Positions 54,041 through 62,087 of a DNA stretch of 64,000 bases are shown here, piece after piece; position 1 is the first letter of the stretch, and each line of letters starts with the position of its first letter. The translations under genes were made by a program, and so were the position numbers. The stretch comes from Anaerolineaceae bacterium (GTDB lineage: Bacteria; Chloroflexota; Anaerolineae; Aggregatilineales; Phototrophicaceae), in NCBI GenBank assembly GCA_016124855.1, contig WGMX01000027.1, forward strand, positions 175,221 to 239,220, read 5' to 3'. The notes below the pieces were generated by a model. It was not told the origin of the DNA. It did no database searches and saw only the letters and a list, made by a program, of their open reading frames with translations.

Positions 54041-54436
54041 ATGGCTGGACAATATTACGAAGGCATAGGCCGACGCAAAGCTGCAACCGCCCGTGTGCGT
54101 ATTACCGCCGGTGGCACTGGCAGCGTGATTATTAACGACAAAGACGGCAGTGATTATCTGCCCCGCCCCGGCGATGTGGATATTCTGCTGGAGCCGTTGA
54201 CCTTACTTGGTCAGGCTAAGAGCTATGACGTGAGCGTTCATGTCAATGGTGGCGGCATCTCCGGTCAGCGTGACGCGATCCTGTTGGGGATTGCCCGTGC
54301 GCTGGTCAAGGTCGATGAACAAAGCAAAGGTCAACTGCGTGATGCAGGTTACATGACCCGCGATGCCCGCGTTAAGGAACGTAAGAAACCCGGTCTCAAG
54401 CGCGCGCGTAAGGCCCCGACCTACACCAAGCGTTAA
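54041..54436 (+). CDS. rpsI: 30S ribosomal protein uS9
   Basis: A 30S head protein whose C-terminal tail reaches the P-site tRNA. It is 131 residues: GQYYEGIGRRKAATARVRIT, NGGGISGQRDAILLGIARAL, and the tail RDARVKERKKPGLKRARKAP ending in YTKR. It is the last gene of the 22-kb cluster and is followed by 7-nt repeats and a terminator. Confidence 0.98.
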   Translation: MAGQYYEGIGRRKAATARVRITAGGTGSVIINDKDGSDYLPRPGDVDILLEPLTLLGQAKSYDVSVHVNGGGISGQRDAILLGIARALVKVDEQSKGQLRDAGYMTRDARVKERKKPGLKRARKAPTYTKR

Positions 54437-54442
54437 AGCCGT

Positions 54443-54468
54443 TCTGAGTGCCGAGTACTGAGTCGAAA
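54443..54468. repeat. Degenerate 7-nt repeats after rpsI
   Basis: AGTGCCG-AGTACTG-AGTCGAA follow directly after the rpsI stop, the same type as between rplF and rplR. Confidence 0.7.
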
Positions 54469-54506
54469 TCAGCGGCGCTTAGAATTAATGTAATGACAGA
54501 ACAATC

Positions 54507-54540
54507 AGGCAAGGCCAGACGGTCTTGCCTTTATTTGTTC
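54507..54540 (+). terminator. Rho-independent terminator of the ribosomal cluster
   Basis: A 10-bp stem AGGCAAGGCC/GGTCTTGCCT (one G-T pair) with an AGAC loop is followed by a T-rich tail, 70 nt after rpsI. Confidence 0.85.
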
Positions 54541-54604
54541 TACCAAATGTAAACCTCTGCTACACTGTCAGAAGTATTTTGATTAATTCATTAGGCAGAT
54601 GTAG

Positions 54605-56059
54605 ATGACCAACCAGCCGAAATACGCACGTTATATGTGGCTTTTACCCCTCGCGATGCTGATTCTCGCCGCGTTAGCCTGTGATGATGTCTACGTGCCG
54701 CCACCGATGGTTGATCGCGTTGAAGCGGATACCAGCAGGGTATATGCGCGTGTTATCAACATCGGCGTGACTTATGAAACCTATAACAAACCGGGGAAGA
54801 TCAACGGTTATCAGACCAACGACAGCGGCATAACTTGGCAGCCTTCCGATCATGTTTTTGCCAAAACGATCACCAATAGTCACTCACTGAGTATGTATGG
54901 TGAAGCTCTGGAACTAAATGGCTTTACTGTCTGGTCGTATCCGCGCTCCATTTTCAGAGGTGTTTTTTATGATGGCACGACTTCCACATCCACCTCGGCC
55001 CCTCGTTTTCAACTGCCGGATGGCTTTGTCAGTAATGCCGCTCAAGGGAACATGCTTTATGTGTCGATGGGGACGGAAGGGGTGTTGGTTGCCCACCTGA
55101 ACGAAGATGGAGATGGCTTTGCACCCGATTGGCATATCAGCAGCAAGGGTATGGACGCGCTAGTTCCGCTGCCATTGACTATCACCCAACCCATAACTAT
55201 TCTGACGGTCATTCTCGTTATTTTGTTAACACCACCTTTTGCGCTGGTTCATGCCTATTTGCTGCAACGGGTTTGGGCTTACGTGCTGCCATCCTTAGAC
55301 GCGCGACGCATGGCGCTGCGGGTTACAGCGGGCTTAGTTGTGCTGGCGATCATTGGCATTATATTTTGGCTGACCAATGACCGCATCGACTTGTATGAAG
55401 TGCTTGCCGTGTTGACCGGTATAACAGTCCTTGTCGGTGTGACAATTACCGTACTGCTTGCAGGTCGCGCACAGGTCACCGATGCCACACGATTTCGATT
55501 AGTGATTGCGACGGTAATCGTTTCGTTGATCGTACCCGGCGGAGTGGCCGCCTTGTTTGCGATGTGGTGGCTCGTATTTGGAATTGTATTCATCTATTGG
55601 GCTTATCAACGGGTGTTTGGGCGTTTTGTCGAATACAGAGAGCCGACCCCCGAAGGCCGGGTCCAGCGCTGGCGTGTGGATCGTATTGCCATTGAGATGG
55701 TTTTGATTATCACTGTCGGAACTGCCGCGATTATTTTTGAAGTCGGCTTGTTACAGGTCTTTATCAATCGGGTACTCGGTAGTCGCGGTTTGATTGAATT
55801 GTTAAGTTTTGCTTTGGCGTTGGGTGGATTATTTTTCGTGATCCGGCACTATAGTTCGCAGCGCGCAAAATATATTTTGAAACTGGAAGCCGACGCGCCA
55901 GTCAAACGCGAACTGCGTCTCATGACGGGTGATATGTGGATGCACACCATTTACTGGATTTTTTGGACGGCACTCGCAACAGCGATAACCTTTATTGGAC
56001 AGATGGCGGCGTATAGTTGGTTCACGTCACTTTTAAAGACAACCGTTTCACGAGGATAA
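54605..56059 (+). CDS. Multi-pass membrane (lipo)protein of unknown function
   Basis: A 484-residue protein. It begins with a hydrophobic segment ending LAALACDD, a possible lipobox with C26. An extracytoplasmic domain of about 165 residues follows, with a photosynthesis-stability or BNR-like feel (TNDSGITWQP). After that come about eight membrane helices from residue 195 to the end. No family is recognised. The next gene starts 2 nt after its stop, so the two form an operon. The extracellular domain may sense or bind something, but there is no direct evidence for this. Confidence 0.6.
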   Translation: MTNQPKYARYMWLLPLAMLILAALACDDVYVPPPMVDRVEADTSRVYARVINIGVTYETYNKPGKINGYQTNDSGITWQPSDHVFAKTITNSHSLSMYGEALELNGFTVWSYPRSIFRGVFYDGTTSTSTSAPRFQLPDGFVSNAAQGNMLYVSMGTEGVLVAHLNEDGDGFAPDWHISSKGMDALVPLPLTITQPITILTVILVILLTPPFALVHAYLLQRVWAYVLPSLDARRMALRVTAGLVVLAIIGIIFWLTNDRIDLYEVLAVLTGITVLVGVTITVLLAGRAQVTDATRFRLVIATVIVSLIVPGGVAALFAMWWLVFGIVFIYWAYQRVFGRFVEYREPTPEGRVQRWRVDRIAIEMVLIITVGTAAIIFEVGLLQVFINRVLGSRGLIELLSFALALGGLFFVIRHYSSQRAKYILKLEADAPVKRELRLMTGDMWMHTIYWIFWTALATAITFIGQMAAYSWFTSLLKTTVSRG

Positions 56060-56061
56060 TT

Positions 56062-56853
56062 ATGAATTACACATCAATGCGGATAGTCGCGTCAAAATTG
56101 GATGACTGGCGTGTAAAACAACACTTTAAATATGTTGACGTGATTTTACGTAATCGTGATGTGAGCCATTTATCACCTCAACTTCAGCAAGCACGTGAAC
56201 ATTACCTTAATCACCTCCATGCTTATGCTGAGCGAGGTATCTTTCCTCGCAATCACGAGTATCGAGGCTTCTCACCTTGTTTCATTGATCGTGATGGTCG
56301 TGAGTGCGCCGTTGCAAATCTGCTGATGGTTTCAGGCCATAACGAAACGGCCCAACAAATTGCCGCCACTGCCAACTACGCTTATGTTCCGCAGATGCAT
56401 TTCTCCGAACTCGAAGACTGGTCAAGGCAGTCAGGTTTAAGTAAAGAGGAACTAGCGCTCATCCAGCCCGGTTATTACCTGACGGTCGATGGAACATTCT
56501 TGAATTTGTTACTGGTTTCGTGGGCAACTGGATTGATCGCGTTGTTGTTAAATGCAGTGCAACTGATTCGAAGACGAAAAGGTGGTTTTATAGCAGGGTT
56601 GGGATTGATTCTAGCCATCCCTTCTTTATTGGTGGCAGTACTTTGTTTTTCAAATGCTTGGCACGCATCTCAACTGAGTATAAATCCTGACTACTATGCT
56701 CATGATTTAGCGCTACAGGATGTTGGCCCTTTGATGCTAGCTACTTTGATAAGTCTGGGAATAGCACTAATAACCGCTGGCCTCAGCATCTACAGAATAC
56801 GTTCTTTCATCAAAAGTATCCCGAACCAAGAATACTCTGAGAAGCAAGGATAA
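56062..56853 (+). CDS. Membrane protein with conserved FIDRDGREC-AVANL domain, unknown function
   Basis: A 263-residue protein. The first 145 residues are cytosolic-looking, with the pattern FSPCFIDRDGRECAVANLL, NYAYVPQMHF and GLSKEELALIQPGY. That pattern recurs in unnamed proteins of several phyla, recalled from experience and not verified here. Three membrane helices follow (about 158-178, 187-207, 230-252). The start was set at the ATG after AGGA. It is coupled to the preceding membrane protein gene and followed 4 nt later by mazG. Confidence 0.6.
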   Translation: MNYTSMRIVASKLDDWRVKQHFKYVDVILRNRDVSHLSPQLQQAREHYLNHLHAYAERGIFPRNHEYRGFSPCFIDRDGRECAVANLLMVSGHNETAQQIAATANYAYVPQMHFSELEDWSRQSGLSKEELALIQPGYYLTVDGTFLNLLLVSWATGLIALLLNAVQLIRRRKGGFIAGLGLILAIPSLLVAVLCFSNAWHASQLSINPDYYAHDLALQDVGPLMLATLISLGIALITAGLSIYRIRSFIKSIPNQEYSEKQG

Positions 56854-56857
56854 CAAC

Positions 56858-58312
56858 ATGACACTCACACTGCTCGGCTTGGGGCCGGGAGAAGTTGACG
56901 ATCTTTCACGGCGGGCATGGCGCACACTCAAACAAGCCAAAACGGTGATTGTCCGCACATCACAGCACAACTGCGTCCCGTGCTTGCCGCAAAGCGAGGA
57001 CATCACTTATCAATATTGCGATGATCTCTACGAGGGTATCCCGGCCTTTGCCGATGTCTATAACGCCATTGTCGAGCGTGTGATGACCGCCGCTCGTCAA
57101 GGCGATGTGGTTTACGCCGTTCCCGGTGATCCACTGGTGGGCGAAAGCACCGTGTTAAAACTGCTTGAGTCTGCCAAAGCTGAAAATATCAAAGTCGAGA
57201 TTGTCAGCGGCATTAGTTTTGTCGAGCCGATTTTGGCCGCGCTCGGCGTAGATGCCATGAATGGCCTCCAAATTCTGGATGGCATTATCGTTGGGATGAT
57301 GCATCATCCGCCCATTAATCCGGATTATCCGGCGCTGCTCGGTCAGGTTTACAGCCGTGAAGTCGCCGGCAACGTCAAACTGACGCTTATGAACCAATAT
57401 CCTGATGAGTTTGAAGTGGCGCTCATACACGCCGCTGGAACTGATAATCCGGTCGTTGAGCATTTGCTACTCTACGAAATTGACCGCAGCGAACACATCA
57501 AGCACATGACCTCGTTGTATGTGCCAGCGCTGGGCAAAATGTCGAGCTTCGAGCAGTTTCAAGAAATCATCGCCCATCTTCGCGCGCCCGAAGGCTGCCC
57601 GTGGGATAAAGAACAAACCCATCTCTCGCTGCGGCGTTATTTGCTGGAAGAAACGCACGAAGTCCTTGAAGCATTGGATGCTGAGGATGAAGTCGAACTC
57701 TACAAGGAAATGGGCGACTTGCTGCTCCAAATCGTTTTGCACACCCAGATTGCGATTGACGACGGCGAGTTCAAAATGAGCGAAGTTATCAGTCACATCA
57801 ACCGCAAGCTGATCCATCGCCATCCGCATGTGTGGGGCGATGTCGAAGCCAAGAACGCGGGTGAAGTGCTGGCGAATTGGGACGCTCTCAAACAAAAAGA
57901 ACATGCCGAGCAGGGCATCGAACGCAAGTCGGTTCTGGATGGCATTCCCAAAGGGCTGCCCGCCTTGATGCAAGCGCTGCGCTATCAAGAGAAAGCCGCC
58001 AAAGTCCATTTCGACTGGGAGAGCATTGAACCGGTCATCGCCAAAGTGCGGGAGGAAATCGACGAGGTTCTAAGCGCAACCGATGACGAGCATCGTGCTG
58101 AGGAAATCGGTGATTTGCTGTTTGTCATCGCCAATTGGGCGCGTTGGCTCAAGGTTGATCCTGAAATCGCCCTGCGCGAAAGCAACGCCAAGTTCTATCG
58201 CCGCTTCCGCTACATCGAAGAAAACTTGGAGGCACAGGGTAAATCCCCCGCCGACTCAACCCTCGCTGAGATGGATGCGCTGTGGGATAAGGCGAAGGCA
58301 GAGGGGTTGTAA
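56858..58312 (+). CDS. mazG: MazG-type nucleoside triphosphate pyrophosphohydrolase fused to tetrapyrrole-methylase domain (YabN-like)
   Basis: A 484-residue fusion. Residues 1-220 are a tetrapyrrole (corrin/porphyrin) methylase-like domain starting LTLLGLGPGEVDDLSRRAW, with GDVVYAVPGDPLVGEST. Residues about 235-350 and 375-475 are MazG domains that hydrolyse non-canonical or excess NTPs; the first carries the EETHEVLEALD...EMGDLLLQ metal site (E-E-x2-E and E-x2-D). This layout is that of Bacillus YabN. It limits misincorporation and modulates stress signalling. Confidence 0.93.
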   Translation: MTLTLLGLGPGEVDDLSRRAWRTLKQAKTVIVRTSQHNCVPCLPQSEDITYQYCDDLYEGIPAFADVYNAIVERVMTAARQGDVVYAVPGDPLVGESTVLKLLESAKAENIKVEIVSGISFVEPILAALGVDAMNGLQILDGIIVGMMHHPPINPDYPALLGQVYSREVAGNVKLTLMNQYPDEFEVALIHAAGTDNPVVEHLLLYEIDRSEHIKHMTSLYVPALGKMSSFEQFQEIIAHLRAPEGCPWDKEQTHLSLRRYLLEETHEVLEALDAEDEVELYKEMGDLLLQIVLHTQIAIDDGEFKMSEVISHINRKLIHRHPHVWGDVEAKNAGEVLANWDALKQKEHAEQGIERKSVLDGIPKGLPALMQALRYQEKAAKVHFDWESIEPVIAKVREEIDEVLSATDDEHRAEEIGDLLFVIANWARWLKVDPEIALRESNAKFYRRFRYIEENLEAQGKSPADSTLAEMDALWDKAKAEGL

Positions 58313-58384
58313 AGACTTTGCCTGCTTACTGATGATGAGTACAATTGGCTGTAATCAATAGGCAATTAGCCGAGAGATGCGATT

Positions 58385-59470
58385 ATGTATACCTCATTTC
58401 AAATCAAGAATTTTCGCTGCTTCGATAATTTGAAGCTTGATGATTTAGCGCGAGTGAATCTTATTGCAGGCAAAAACAATGTTGGAAAGACAGCGTTACT
58501 CGAAGCAATATTTATTTACTGTGGTTCGTATGACTTGCGGCTACTAATGACCGTAAACAATATGCGAGGAATAGAGCGATTTAAATATGATTTAGGCAAT
58601 TCTCGCCAAACAATTTGGGATAGCTTTTTCAAGGACTTCAATAATAAGCGTCAAATCGAATTAGTTGGATTACACAGCACATTTAAAAAGCATATTATAC
58701 GATTAAATATTATTACTGAACTACAAGAACTTGACAGAATAATCCGTATGTTCCAGCCTCAGAACGAGGAAGCTGATGGAATACTCTCTAATTCTAGAGT
58801 TTCACAGATTATTGCATTGGAACACGAAGATCCATCAAAGCACATTGATAAATATTATATGTTGCTTGATCGTCAAGGAAAACTTAGGGATCTTTCAGTT
58901 CCACCATCATTTACGCCTGCCTTTATATTCCGTATTGGACGATCCGAAATGGCAGATGATGCCGAAAAGTATGGCAATCTGATAAGAACAAAGCAAGAAG
59001 GTCTTGTTCTTGACATACTAAAAAAGGTCGAGCCACGATTGCTTAGGATTGAAGCACTTCCCGTCGGTGGAATTTCAACTATACACGGGGATATAGGCCT
59101 CAGTGAACTTGTTCCTTTCCAACTAATGGGAGATGGTCTCAATCGCCTCGCTAGTATCATCATCAACATGGGAAATATAAGAGATGGTGTTTTACTTATT
59201 GATGAGTTTGAAAATGGCTTACATTACTCTGTTCTAAAAGAAGTATGGAAAGGAATTTCTGAGGCATCTAAAGTCTTTAATGTACAAGTTTTCGCTACCA
59301 CCCATAGCTTAGAATGTATTCGTGCTGCTCATGAAGCATCTGAAGAAAACAATACTTACGATTTCCGCTATCACCGACTTGACCGTACAAAGTCAGGTGA
59401 AATTCGAGTTGTTTCCTACGATGAAGAAGTGATGGATGCCGCTATTGAAGTCAATTCTGAGGTGCGTTGA
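58385..59470 (+). CDS. AAA-family (OLD-like, SMC/ABC-type) ATPase, putative defence protein
   Basis: A 361-residue ATPase: start MYTSFQIKNFRCFDNLKLDD, Walker A GKNNVGKT (29-36), a long helical insert, a signature-like LMGDGLNRLASI, Walker B LLIDEFENG (D273/E274), and the switch H307 in ATTHSLECI. This is the AAA_15/AAA_21 layout of OLD-family nucleases, here without a fused nuclease. The TOPRIM-like nuclease partner starts within its stop codon (TGATG). GC content of sampled lines is near 37%, against about 55% for mazG next door, which suggests horizontal transfer. A split OLD/PARIS-like anti-phage function is inferred, not shown. Confidence 0.85.
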   Translation: MYTSFQIKNFRCFDNLKLDDLARVNLIAGKNNVGKTALLEAIFIYCGSYDLRLLMTVNNMRGIERFKYDLGNSRQTIWDSFFKDFNNKRQIELVGLHSTFKKHIIRLNIITELQELDRIIRMFQPQNEEADGILSNSRVSQIIALEHEDPSKHIDKYYMLLDRQGKLRDLSVPPSFTPAFIFRIGRSEMADDAEKYGNLIRTKQEGLVLDILKKVEPRLLRIEALPVGGISTIHGDIGLSELVPFQLMGDGLNRLASIIINMGNIRDGVLLIDEFENGLHYSVLKEVWKGISEASKVFNVQVFATTHSLECIRAAHEASEENNTYDFRYHRLDRTKSGEIRVVSYDEEVMDAAIEVNSEVR

Positions 59471-60105
59471 TGGCACTCGTTAATGATGGTCGACCAGCTC
59501 TGCTTATGGTGGAAGGGAAAGAGGATATAAGATTTTTCAACGCTCTTATCAAAAAGCTAAACTTGGAAAATATTCAAGTTAGCGAGTATGAGGGCAAAAA
59601 TCAAATGCGACGTGCAATTCTTGCTCTTAAGAACGAGGACATGTTTTTAAATAATATAATTGCATTAGGTGTTGTTCGTGATGCAGATAGCGATGCTGCT
59701 GGAGCGTTTCAAAGCATAACATCAGCTTTTAAGAATGCTGGATTGCAAGTGCCTAAGAAACCGCTAAAAGTATCTTCTGAGACTGGAAAACTAACTGATC
59801 CCCAAACTATGGCTATGGTCGTGCCGCCTAATAAACTGTCTGGAATGTTAGAAGATGTTTGTTTCGAGTCTGTCGGAGATGAGACAGAACTTATTAATTG
59901 TGTCAATCAATACTTTTCATGTTTATCTGAAAAACATGAAAGCCATGTAATACCGAAAGCGAAATTGCAAGTATATCTAGCTGCGAAAGAGCCAGAAATG
60001 CGCTTAGGTGAAGCCGCAGCGGCAGGATATTGGAATTGGGATCATTCAGTTTTTGAACCCATAAAAGCTTTTCTTCGTCAGCTTTCTTCTATCTCTACAA
60101 CCTAA
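59470..60105 (+). CDS. DUF3226/TOPRIM-like protein, partner of the AAA ATPase
   Basis: A 211-residue protein with a readable TOPRIM site: E15 in LLMVEGKEDIRFF and the D71-x-D73-x-D75 triad in VVRDADSDAAG. The VVPPNKLSGMLEDVCFES stretch is typical of DUF3226. It overlaps the ATPase gene by one base (TGATG), so the two are made together, probably as a complex. In PARIS the analogous pair is an AAA ATPase plus a DUF4435 TOPRIM effector. The role here would be nuclease effector (inference). Confidence 0.8.
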   Translation: MALVNDGRPALLMVEGKEDIRFFNALIKKLNLENIQVSEYEGKNQMRRAILALKNEDMFLNNIIALGVVRDADSDAAGAFQSITSAFKNAGLQVPKKPLKVSSETGKLTDPQTMAMVVPPNKLSGMLEDVCFESVGDETELINCVNQYFSCLSEKHESHVIPKAKLQVYLAAKEPEMRLGEAAAAGYWNWDHSVFEPIKAFLRQLSSISTT

Positions 60106-60550
60106 TACACAAATTTCTCTGAACTGTTGGCTTCAATCCAATAGTTGCCGTTATGAAAACTCTAATCTTACTTTCTCAAAAGTTTGTAAACTCGAACCGA
60201 ATCCAGTTGACAGTCAATGAACTTTTGTTCTAAAATGAAGTGGTATTCTCTTTCAAATCACCGTCTCTGGCTGATTTGAATTCGCTTTTTAACTTGCTAC
60301 TTGAAACTTGTCTCTTGCGACTTTTATTGCAACTACAGCAGCGGCAGGGGGCAAATTGCACAGCGGCGGATTACTAGGCTAATTCCGCTGCAAAAGTGTC
60401 AATTCAGCGGCATTAAGTGAGCCACCCGCCGACACAAAATGTCAATTCGGCGGCTTCTCCCGTATCAGCCGCCAGACATTTCAGCGGAAGAAATGCAAAA
60501 TTTGCTGCATTTGCAGAATTTTTCGCAAATTTCGCACAATTAGAGAGTTG
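60106..60550. repeat. Repeat-rich intergenic region after the AAA-TOPRIM pair
   Basis: There is no gene. It holds reverse-oriented 7-nt repeats (ACTTGCT-ACTTGAA-ACTTGTC-TCTTGCG, 60290-60326). A GCGGC/GCCGC-rich stretch follows, with the near-duplicate segments GTGTCAATTCAGCGGC and ATGTCAATTCGGCGGC about 43 nt apart, then AT-rich AAATTTGC repeats. It could mark the edge of the transferred segment. Confidence 0.6.
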
Positions 60551-61063
60551 TTAACCATTCTCCGGCACATACGGGGCCTCGTCGTGGATGTCACCGACGA
60601 ATTCCGGCAGGTTGGTATGACCGAGCATCTGTCGTACTGCCATCCCTTCGCCCAGATGATAGAAGTAGTGGTAAGTTGTTCGGCGCAGCATACTGCCCAC
60701 GCTCTCGCTGTGTGGTTGACCCTTAATGATATAAAACGTTTGCAAGGTTTCAGTTGTCAGCGAATCAAGATAAGGATCAGCCGCCTTCGTCACTGCTTCC
60801 CACGCTGCCCACATATCAGCTAGTGGCGGTGTGCTGGCGGGCTGACCCCAACCGACCAGCGGTATTAGTTCAGGCGCAGCATTTTCCCCTTGTGCGCGGT
60901 ACAACCAATAGGTGTTTTCTTGATACGCCAGATGCCCGACCATCCAACTTATGCAGTTCATGGGCATAAATCGTTTACGGGCCTCTTCATCGGTTACATC
61001 TTTTAATCCGCGCACGAATTCGCCGCGGGCAAAACGCAGTTGTAAAACCAATGGATGAGTCAT
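60551..61063 (-). CDS. DinB-family four-helix-bundle protein
   Basis: A 170-residue DinB/DUF664-like protein, a fold that often binds a metal and includes bacillithiol- and mycothiol-dependent transferases. The candidate metal-binding triad is H44 (VGHLAYQE), H132 and H136 (YHYFYHLGE). The transferase substrate is unknown. It faces the AAA-TOPRIM genes across the repeat-rich spacer and diverges from the alpha/beta hydrolase gene. Confidence 0.85.
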   Translation of the reverse strand: MTHPLVLQLRFARGEFVRGLKDVTDEEARKRFMPMNCISWMVGHLAYQENTYWLYRAQGENAAPELIPLVGWGQPASTPPLADMWAAWEAVTKAADPYLDSLTTETLQTFYIIKGQPHSESVGSMLRRTTYHYFYHLGEGMAVRQMLGHTNLPEFVGDIHDEAPYVPENG

Positions 61064-61191
61064 GATTCATTGTCTCTTTCACTTGGACTAGATCAAATGT
61101 TTTGTTGAGTATATCACTAAACCGGCTTGCCGCGTACTATCAGAGGGATAGAATAGGAGTTATAGGAAGGCAGTTTTAAGCGGAGGTGATG

Positions 61192-62010
61192 ATGCCCGGC
61201 TTTCAACGAGATACGACCACACTGCACTATGAACTCGATGGCAGTGGCCCGGACGCGGTTTACATTTGTGGCATGGGTTCACATAGTAATGATTTGCTCG
61301 GATTAACAGTCCGGCAAACGTTGGGCGCTCAATATCGCTTGCTGACCGTCGATAATCGGGGTTCGGGGCAGACGCTGACGCCGAACGGTGAAAATTCAAC
61401 TTTCGCCCATATGGCGGATGACATCCTTGCCCTGATGGATCATGTGGGCATGAACAAAGCACGTGTGTTGGGTATCTCAATGGGCGGAATGATTGCCTTG
61501 ACGCTGGCTGCCCGCTGCCCCGAGCGTGTCGAACGGCTTGTGGTGGCAGTCACCTCTGCACGTACACCGGATGATCCCAGCCGTTCCGCGTTTTTGTTAC
61601 GGGCTGGACATCTCATGCGCCAGAACAACATCCCCTTGGAATTCATCAACCGCCACAATGCAGTGATGCTGCTGGGCGAAAGCGTGTTTTCCGAGATGCC
61701 GGCGATTGTCGAGATGTGGGTGAACGCGCCGCCCGACCCGATGCAGCAGTCGCTCGAAGGTTTTGACCTGCAAAGTAATGCTCTAGTCGCTTATGATGTG
61801 CGCGAAAAACTCAAGACCTTGAATATCCCAACGCTGGTTTTGAGCAGCACCGAGGACTTGCTGGTTCCACCGAAGTATCAAGATGAAATCGCCAGCCTGA
61901 TCCCCGGCGCCGAGATCAAACGCTATTTAGGTGGACACGTTTATATGATGCTGCCACCTCATGCGCCGCAGTTCTTCGCGGATGTCATGGGCTTTTGGGG
62001 CAGCCCGTAA
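61192..62010 (+). CDS. Alpha/beta hydrolase
   Basis: A 272-residue cytoplasmic hydrolase with nucleophile S96 in GISMGG, likely acid D222 (SSTEDLLVPP) and H249 (GGHVYMML). DNRGSGQT after the third strand is typical of the family. The substrate is not evident; esterase or lactonase are possible. Start choice: GTG and two ATG codons follow CGGAGG closely, and the last ATG gives the best spacing (5 nt). Confidence 0.9.
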   Translation: MPGFQRDTTTLHYELDGSGPDAVYICGMGSHSNDLLGLTVRQTLGAQYRLLTVDNRGSGQTLTPNGENSTFAHMADDILALMDHVGMNKARVLGISMGGMIALTLAARCPERVERLVVAVTSARTPDDPSRSAFLLRAGHLMRQNNIPLEFINRHNAVMLLGESVFSEMPAIVEMWVNAPPDPMQQSLEGFDLQSNALVAYDVREKLKTLNIPTLVLSSTEDLLVPPKYQDEIASLIPGAEIKRYLGGHVYMMLPPHAPQFFADVMGFWGSP

Positions 62011-62087
62011 TGGTTCGTTGCAATCTCGTCGTGCCGCGTCATAATCCCTGATATGGTGACCTACATAGACGAGAAAGACGGTCAAAT

